Origin: Clostridioides difficile
GTDB lineage: Bacteria; Bacillota; Clostridia; Peptostreptococcales; Peptostreptococcaceae
NCBI RefSeq assembly: GCF_001299635.1
Contig: NZ_JRHN01000016.1
Location: 1-37,395, forward strand
Direction: 5' to 3'
DNA length: 37,395 nucleotides
Part shown: positions 33,014-37,395 of the stretch, piece by piece
Layout of the letters: each line of letters opens with the position of its first letter
How positions within the stretch are numbered: the stretch's first letter is position 1
The notes under the pieces: model-generated
Told to the model about the DNA's origin: nothing
The model's input: only the letters and a program-made list of their open reading frames with translations
Database searches by the model: none
Position numbers and translations under genes: made by a program

Positions 33014-33511
33014 ATGAGTATAAAAGTTGCTTATGGAGGAGTTTTATTAGCATTAAATGTGATATTGTTGACTCTTACAAATATTATTCCTGTAAATACA
33101 TTGTTCATTATGGGAGTAGCATCACTTTTAGTATCAATTGTAATAATGGAATGGGGATTTAAGAGTGGAATTGCTTTTTATATAGGTTCTATAGTTTTGG
33201 GATTTATAGTGATGGTAAGTAAGTCTCAATGGATTGTGTATTCACTTACATTTGGAATATATGGTATTGCAAAATATCTTATAGAAAAAGATAGGGCAAT
33301 ATATATTGAATATTTCATGAAGTTAGTATTTGCAAATATAATGATACTTATATTGTATTTTTTATTAAGAACAATAGTTTATATCCCAATAAATATTTTT
33401 ATTATAGGTTCATTTGAAGTAGCCTTTATAGTATATGACTATGTTTATAGCTCTTTTATAAGTTATTACAATAATAAGCTAAGAAAGATGCTATTTAAAA
33501 ATAAGAGTTGA
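33014..33511 (+). CDS. Multi-pass membrane protein of unknown function
   Basis: A 165-residue protein with about five hydrophobic segments (residues about 6-25, 29-45, 52-70, 75-85, 105-130) and a basic C-terminus (NNKLRKMLFKNKS). The start is ATG 33014 because AGGATGA lies just before it; the frame also contains an ATG at 33005 directly after the previous stop. Third gene of the cluster with DUF5685 and the Cys-rich protein. The segment layout resembles small ECF-type or unknown clostridial membrane proteins, but no family is certain. Confidence 0.75.
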   Translation: MSIKVAYGGVLLALNVILLTLTNIIPVNTLFIMGVASLLVSIVIMEWGFKSGIAFYIGSIVLGFIVMVSKSQWIVYSLTFGIYGIAKYLIEKDRAIYIEYFMKLVFANIMILILYFLLRTIVYIPINIFIIGSFEVAFIVYDYVYSSFISYYNNKLRKMLFKNKS

Positions 33512-33621
33512 TTTTTATATTTAATTTTAATGGAATTGTAATTTAAATAAATATAAATAATGTATCTGAATATGTATTTATATTTAAAAATAAATTTAAT
33601 ATATACTTGGTATTAATATAT

Positions 33622-33654
33622 AAAAAGCTTTGATTTTTAGTCAAAGCTTTTTAT
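33622..33654. terminator. Bidirectional terminator between convergent genes
   Basis: AAAAAGCTTTGA (33622-33633) pairs perfectly with TCAAAGCTTTTT (33641-33652). It closes both the plus-strand cluster and the minus-strand HAD gene. Confidence 0.92.
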
Positions 33655-33695
33655 ATATTAGATAGAATGGTTTATTTTAAAAGATATAATATAAA

Positions 33696-34424
33696 TTAAA
33701 TATCTACTATATTTACATCTGTAGATAAAGAGTAAATAATATCTTTTCTTTCTACTATTATTTCAACATTTTTAGAAATTTCATTATCAAGTGATATTTG
33801 AGCTAAAAGTTCCTTTGTTGGATTTATTGCAATTGGATTTCCAACTCTTTTTAACATATTTATATCACCATTAGTATCACCATAAGCATATGAGTTTGAT
33901 AAGTCTAAATCATACTTTACAACAAAATCGTTTATAGCATTATTCTTACTTATAGAATCCCACATTGGAATAACTGTTCCTGTAAATATATCATTTTCAA
34001 ATACATAGTCACTTCCTAGAAAATCAGTTACATTATATTTTTTTGCCATTTTTTCAACCAGAAATCCAGGGCTACCAGATATGAATATGACTATATGACC
34101 TTGATTTAGATGCCAATCGATTCTTGAACGTGTGTATTTATAAACTCTATCTGCTTTTAATTTAATTACTTGGTCACTTGTAAAATTAATACAAGTTTTA
34201 TCTAATCCTTTTAATGAATCGACATAAAGGTCACATATTTCCAATAGATAATCATCATAATTACCTTGTCTTTTATCCCAATCCATAAAAGTGTCTCTAG
34301 CATGTTTATACCAATTTTTTTGGTCAATTATATCGTATTTAATTAATTTCTTAAAATGTTCAACCATAAGAGAGTCTCTATAAAGAGTACCATCTATATC
34401 AAAAAAAGCTGCTATATTTTTCAT
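33696..34424 (-). CDS. HAD-family phosphatase (HAD-IB, SerB-like)
   Basis: A 242-residue hydrolase with the four HAD motifs: FFDIDGTLY (nucleophile Asp9 and acid/base Asp11), FISGSPG (motif II), a Lys in the region about 155-165, and YGDTNGDINML (motif IV). The helical cap between motifs I and II (about 15-90) makes it subclass IB, like phosphoserine phosphatase and its relatives; the actual substrate is open. GAGGTGGTCTT precedes the ATG. Monocistronic. Confidence 0.9.
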   Translation of the reverse strand: MKNIAAFFDIDGTLYRDSLMVEHFKKLIKYDIIDQKNWYKHARDTFMDWDKRQGNYDDYLLEICDLYVDSLKGLDKTCINFTSDQVIKLKADRVYKYTRSRIDWHLNQGHIVIFISGSPGFLVEKMAKKYNVTDFLGSDYVFENDIFTGTVIPMWDSISKNNAINDFVVKYDLDLSNSYAYGDTNGDINMLKRVGNPIAINPTKELLAQISLDNEISKNVEIIVERKDIIYSLSTDVNIVDI

Positions 34425-34548
34425 AAGACCACCTCAATTAATCATTTCCTTATATTATATTATAAATTGTATCTAAGTTGTTAAAATATATGTATAATAA
34501 TTTATATATTAAAAAACAAATATTTTAAAGTCTAAAGGGTGTGATTAT

Positions 34549-35637
34549 ATGAATTTTAATTTTGCAAAGGTTACGAATTCTAGACTTATGGGTAGTTTAG
34601 GTCTTATAATAAATTGGATAGATGATAAAAATAATCACTTCTGTCAATATTTTCTATTAGATGCAGAGGGATTAGGTTTAGCAGATTATGTAAGTTTAAA
34701 AAATCCAACACAAGAAGAAGCTTACATGGAAGAAGAAAGATTAATGGGCGGATTTGGTTCAGATAGAGTTGAATTAACAAAGGATGAATCTTTGTTTTTA
34801 GTCTCTCATTTTGGGAATAAAAATCTTTACTATGACAAGTTATTGCCAGGAGATAAAGTTGAGTACATTGATATTATAAAAAATTATAAAACAAATTTAA
34901 CTATAGAAAAATTATATAACAAAATATGTAAAAGAGTTGATGAAGAAGTTGAATTTATAAACTACATGACTATGCGATTTATAGCATGGGATAGGGAAAG
35001 TTTAAAATATTTTTCTGGTAGTGATGAGATTGCAAATATGCATATTACAAATATAAATGGCACATTGCTCAAAAATGTGGTAAGTGATAAAGGTCAAGGT
35101 AGGTATATAAGTGAAGCCTTATATGAAGACAATGATGGATATTATATCTGTAAAATTGCTTTTTGTATAAGTAAATGTAATGAAACTGGTTTTAAGATTA
35201 ATTCTTTATTGGTAACAGATAAAGAAGCAATGTATGATTTTGAGGTATTTGATGAGATTTCTAAGAATGAATTTGTAAGTGTTTATAGTGTAAACTCATC
35301 TGAAGAATTTGCTAAAGTATTTTATAGAGATAATCCATTTTTATTAAAAAGTTATATGAATGAAGGTGTATTTTTTACTAGATTTAATTTTAATAATGAC
35401 CATGTTAAAGAAAATGTGTATATAATAAATAATGATATGAAAGCTATATATTACTTAATGGGAAATAAACTTTTTATTGGCACTTATAATGAAAATGATT
35501 GCAATTATATTAATGAGATAAGTCAAGCTAACTATAGTAAATATATAAAGTTTGAAGAGAATTTTTTCTTTGAACAAAATGCGTTATATGATTTTGCAGA
35601 ATCAGGTTCAATAGATTTTGATGATTTTTTGGAATAA
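34549..35637 (+). CDS. Conserved clostridial protein of unknown function
   Basis: A 362-residue soluble protein, not recognised. It begins MNFNFAKVTNSRLMGSLGL and has a GADYVSLKN-like part, LMGGFGSDRVELTKDESLFL, a helix-rich middle (NYKTNLTIEKLYNKI), a region with two Cys (FCISKC) and an acidic C-terminus (SIDFDDFLE). No signal peptide or membrane helix is seen. AAGGGTG precedes ATG 34549. It stands alone between the HAD gene and the duplicated element. Confidence 0.75.
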   Translation: MNFNFAKVTNSRLMGSLGLIINWIDDKNNHFCQYFLLDAEGLGLADYVSLKNPTQEEAYMEEERLMGGFGSDRVELTKDESLFLVSHFGNKNLYYDKLLPGDKVEYIDIIKNYKTNLTIEKLYNKICKRVDEEVEFINYMTMRFIAWDRESLKYFSGSDEIANMHITNINGTLLKNVVSDKGQGRYISEALYEDNDGYYICKIAFCISKCNETGFKINSLLVTDKEAMYDFEVFDEISKNEFVSVYSVNSSEEFAKVFYRDNPFLLKSYMNEGVFFTRFNFNNDHVKENVYIINNDMKAIYYLMGNKLFIGTYNENDCNYINEISQANYSKYIKFEENFFFEQNALYDFAESGSIDFDDFLE

Positions 35638-35651
35638 TATTTTTGGGCATT

Positions 35652-35689
35652 ATTTAAGCGAGATTAACTGAATTTAATCTCGCTTAAAT
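35652..35689. terminator. Perfect 16-bp hairpin after the unknown gene
   Basis: ATTTAAGCGAGATTAA (35652-35667) pairs perfectly with 35674-35689 around CTGAAT. The T tail is poor on the plus strand, but a terminator is still the likely role. Confidence 0.7.
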
Positions 35690-35697
35690 TAATTTCT

Positions 35698-35765
35698 ATA
35701 ATATTGGGGGAATATTATGAGGAATACATTTATTATTGTGGTCAATTATTAAAATTTTATACAGT
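35698..35765 (+). repeat. Copy 1 of a duplicated element of about 70 bp
   Basis: Starts ATAATATTGGGGGAATATTA and is nearly identical to 36975-37045 for the first 40 bases, then diverges gradually. The AATATT-GGGGG-AATATT core is a palindrome interrupted by five G. The similarity may continue weakly past the repeat. Confidence 0.75.
35717..35752 (+). CDS. Micro-ORF of 11 codons in repeat copy 1
   Basis: ATG 35717 after GGGGG at suitable spacing encodes MRNTFIIVVNY and a TAA stop. The counterpart in copy 2 ends with TGA at the same codon although the base differs. Whether it is translated is unknown; a leader peptide or chance are both possible. Confidence 0.3.
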   Translation: MRNTFIIVVNY

Positions 35766-35886
35766 TTATTAGAAAAATAAAAAAATTTATAATTCTTCTC
35801 ATATTATTTACCAATATTAATTTTTAGTATGTATTATATATATGAGTTAATTTGCAAGATATTAAATACATTTTATTTTTTAATCT

Positions 35887-36672
35887 CTATTTTTTTGTGA
35901 ATAGGTTAGAATCATACCATTTATTAAAACGGATAAATTTAAATGGTTGATGTATATTAATTGCATTTTCAGGACAATTATAAATACATCTCATACACAA
36001 GCAACAACTCCAATTAAACTTAACTTTATCTTTTGTAATATTTATGTTGTGTTTAGGACAATTATTGGCGCATTTAGAACAGTGTATGCAATTATTTTTG
36101 ACATAAAAAAACTTACCTAAGATATGAGCTCCATACCATTCTGACCTACCAATAAAGGATAGTGTTTTTACTAAAGTGCTACTATTTGGAAGGTATGAAA
36201 TTCTATTAATTAAATTATGTACAGTATTATGTATTTCTTTATCTGCTTTATCAATAAGCTCTCTTGTTTTTGTATCATCATATTTGACCATAAAATTTGA
36301 TGGCATAGCAAACAATTTATTATAAAATACTTTGAAACCTTTAGCATCTAATCTTTTGATTAATAAATTTGAGGACGCATAATTCATATGATTGTCTTCA
36401 CCTGCTGTATGTATTATAAATGTATCCATAGAGTGTGTGTTAGGCAAAGTTTTTACAAAATCTAATACAATCTGAGGTGCATTAAAAGAATGTACAGGGT
36501 AAGCTATTCCTACCATATCATATGATGTCAAATGAATTTTAGATTTTTTAATATTTTCTATTTTTGTACACTCAACACAAAATTGTTGATTTTCAAATTC
36601 TTGCTTTAGTTTATTAATTATATATTCTGTCATGCCAGTTCCAGAGAAGTAAAACATACATAATTTATTCAA
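35887..36672 (-). CDS. EFR1-family flavodoxin/ferredoxin fusion
   Basis: A 261-residue fusion. The N-terminal flavodoxin-like domain has FYFSGTGMTEYII (phosphate loop), VGIAYPVHSFNAPQIVLDFV and FIIHTAGED. The C-terminal ferredoxin has two 4Fe-4S motifs, CIHCSKCANNCPKH and CLCMRCIYNCPENAI, in about the last 60 residues. This is the EFRODO/EFR1 architecture, an electron carrier common in anaerobes. The start is TTG at 36670-36672, seven bases after GGAGG. Single gene on the minus strand, between the two repeat copies. Confidence 0.92.
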   Translation of the reverse strand: MNKLCMFYFSGTGMTEYIINKLKQEFENQQFCVECTKIENIKKSKIHLTSYDMVGIAYPVHSFNAPQIVLDFVKTLPNTHSMDTFIIHTAGEDNHMNYASSNLLIKRLDAKGFKVFYNKLFAMPSNFMVKYDDTKTRELIDKADKEIHNTVHNLINRISYLPNSSTLVKTLSFIGRSEWYGAHILGKFFYVKNNCIHCSKCANNCPKHNINITKDKVKFNWSCCLCMRCIYNCPENAINIHQPFKFIRFNKWYDSNLFTKK

Positions 36673-36860
36673 AGTGATACCTCCTATTAAATATAATAGT
36701 AGCTTGTTAGAGTCATTATAACATATAACTAATTAACTTAATAGAAAGCCAAAAAGATTTGTATTGTAGTTGATAAATAACCGAAAAATCCAAGTAATCA
36801 TGATAGAGGTTGTTACCTAAATATTACTGATAATTTAAAAAGAAGAAAATGCCAACAAGC

Positions 36861-36899
36861 AAAAAAATCAGATAAAATTTAATTTTATCTGATTTTTTT
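36861..36899. terminator. Bidirectional terminator
   Basis: AAAAAAATCAGATAAAAT (36861-36878) pairs perfectly with 36882-36899 around a 3-nt loop, with a T tail on both strands. It probably ends transcription from the gene at the right edge. Confidence 0.85.
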
Positions 36900-36930
36900 A
36901 TATTTATTTTATTAGATTATGTTAATATTT

Positions 36931-36960
36931 GTTGACCGAATAAAAGTATATTCAGTCAAC
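36931..36960. other. Inverted repeat beside repeat copy 2
   Basis: GTTGACCGAATA (36931-36942) and TATTCAGTCAAC (36949-36960) are inverse complements with one mismatch. It lies just before the duplicated element; whether it belongs to it is unclear since copy 1 has no equivalent. Confidence 0.45.
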
Positions 36961-36974
36961 TCTCTATACCTATA

Positions 36975-37045
36975 ATAATATTGGGGGAATATTATGAGGA
37001 ATACATTTATTATTATGGCCAATTATTGATGTCTTATACAATTTA
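36975..37045 (+). repeat. Copy 2 of the duplicated element
   Basis: Nearly identical to 35698-35765 in its first 40 bases; later bases such as TTATACAATTTACTT versus TTATACAGTTTATT are still recognisable. It directly precedes (on the plus strand) the 3' end of the Met/Asn-rich gene. Confidence 0.75.
36994..37029 (+). CDS. Micro-ORF of 11 codons in repeat copy 2
   Basis: ATG 36994 after GGGGG encodes MRNTFIIMANY with a TGA stop at the position where copy 1 has TAA. It is conserved in length and differs in two residues from copy 1. Translation is unproven. Confidence 0.3.
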   Translation: MRNTFIIMANY

Positions 37046-37068
37046 CTTAAAATTACTTAAAAAATATT

Positions 37069-37395
37069 TTACATTTCTTCCTCATCAAATTCCTCAATAT
37101 TAGTATTTTGTGGTATTCCTTGCATAGTCATATTACTAGAACCATAAGGAGTAGGAAATATACTAGGAGGCATAGTACTAGGCATAACTACAGGCATACC
37201 TTGCATTGTATTATGACATATGACACCTGGTATCATCATAAGTACATTAGGAGGCATATTTTGATTACATGAGAAGTTAGGAATACCCATATTATTGTTC
37301 ATATTCCATCCCATGTTATTATTCATATTGCCAGACATATTGTTAGGCATACCCATGTTATTATTCATATTACCAGACATATTGTTAGGCATACC
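37069..37395 (-). CDS. Met/Asn/Gly-rich repeat protein, 5' end outside window
   Basis: The frame stays open to the window edge, so only the C-terminal 108 residues are seen. It begins with two near-identical 14-residue units, MPNNMSGNMNNNMG, then WNMNNNMG, a Pro/Met-rich middle (MPPNVLMMIPGVICHNTMQG) and an acidic end, EEFDEEEM. Only three kinds of residue dominate the repeats. Spore coat or exosporium proteins can have such composition, but no family is recognised, so this is only a suggestion. Confidence 0.7.
   Translation of the reverse strand, partial: GMPNNMSGNMNNNMGMPNNMSGNMNNNMGWNMNNNMGIPNFSCNQNMPPNVLMMIPGVICHNTMQGMPVVMPSTMPPSIFPTPYGSSNMTMQGIPQNTNIEEFDEEEM
37310..37393 (-). repeat. 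Tandem 42-bp repeat in the Met/Asn-rich gene
   Basis: Two units, 37310-37351 and 37352-37393, differ by one base. The two bases after them match the start of another unit, so the array probably continues beyond the window. Confidence 0.85.

Larger units (their letters stand above)
36673..37068. other. Intergenic region with terminator, inverted repeat and repeat copy 2
   Basis: Apart from the structures listed separately at 36861, 36931 and 36975, no gene was seen in these 396 bases. Confidence 0.6.

Noticed and set aside
35704-35763. Alternative frame YYEEYIYY in the duplicated element as a longer protein
   Set aside because: Frame ends differ between the copies, no ribosome binding site suits it, and changes in it are not clearly synonymous; kept only as a thought.
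1-37395. tRNA, rRNA, CRISPR, transposase or integrase genes
   Set aside because: None could be supported on either strand; the phage integrase, if present, is outside the window.

Overview
The window is AT-rich, densely coded Firmicute DNA. It looks like Clostridioides difficile or a very close relative in the Peptostreptococcaceae. Reasons: an endolysin whose C-terminal half closely resembles that of the C. difficile phage lysin CD27L, strong GGAGG-type ribosome binding sites with frequent TTG and GTG starts, and a clostridial gene set (EFR1 flavodoxin/ferredoxin, DUF5685, spore photoproduct lyase, many small HTH regulators). The species call is by recognition, not by a database search.

Region 1 (1 to about 5475) is the right end of a prophage in tail-to-lysis order: a coiled-coil tail or baseplate fibre cut by the window edge, a long tail protein built of ten-residue repeats, a holin, an amidase endolysin with an internal start for its C-terminal domain, a DNA methyltransferase and a small basic ORF. 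It abuts the 3' quarter of an iron-containing alcohol dehydrogenase gene (5478-5828), which starts abruptly after a stop codon. The likely reading is that the phage integrated into that gene and this is its right junction.

Region 2 (6029-15979) is a chromosomal patchwork of small, mostly self-regulated units: a spore photoproduct lyase of the clostridial type, an AraC/GyrI-like regulator with a DUF3788 protein, a divergent TetR / aldo-keto reductase pair, a divergent HxlR / flavin-type oxidoreductase pair, a short DUF7662-like protein, a MATE exporter, an XRE/membrane protein pair, a hexapeptide acetyltransferase and another XRE regulator. Several intergenic regions hold clear promoters with dyad operators lying between -35 and -10.

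Region 3 (16204-20983) is an XRE-regulated ABC exporter operon with a short membrane protein, then a DUF362 ferredoxin-like protein and a small unknown gene. Region 4 (21190-22167) is a stand-alone bioB behind two BirA-type operators. Region 5 (22396-31516) is a ribose-type operon, rbsR-K-B-A-C without rbsD, running on into an M20 peptidase and a glutamine-amidotransferase-like protein; an AbgB-like M20D amidohydrolase follows after a terminator. The genes suggest uptake and phosphorylation of ribose or a related sugar, with two hydrolases whose substrates are unknown.

Region 6 (31734-37395) holds a three-gene cluster (DUF5685, a TPR-like protein with an extremely cysteine-rich tail, a membrane protein), a HAD phosphatase, an unrecognised 362-residue protein, an EFR1 flavodoxin/ferredoxin flanked by two copies of a roughly 70-bp element that each carry an 11-codon micro-ORF, and the 3' end of a Met/Asn/Gly-rich repeat protein that runs off the right edge.

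No rRNA, tRNA, CRISPR array or transposase was seen.
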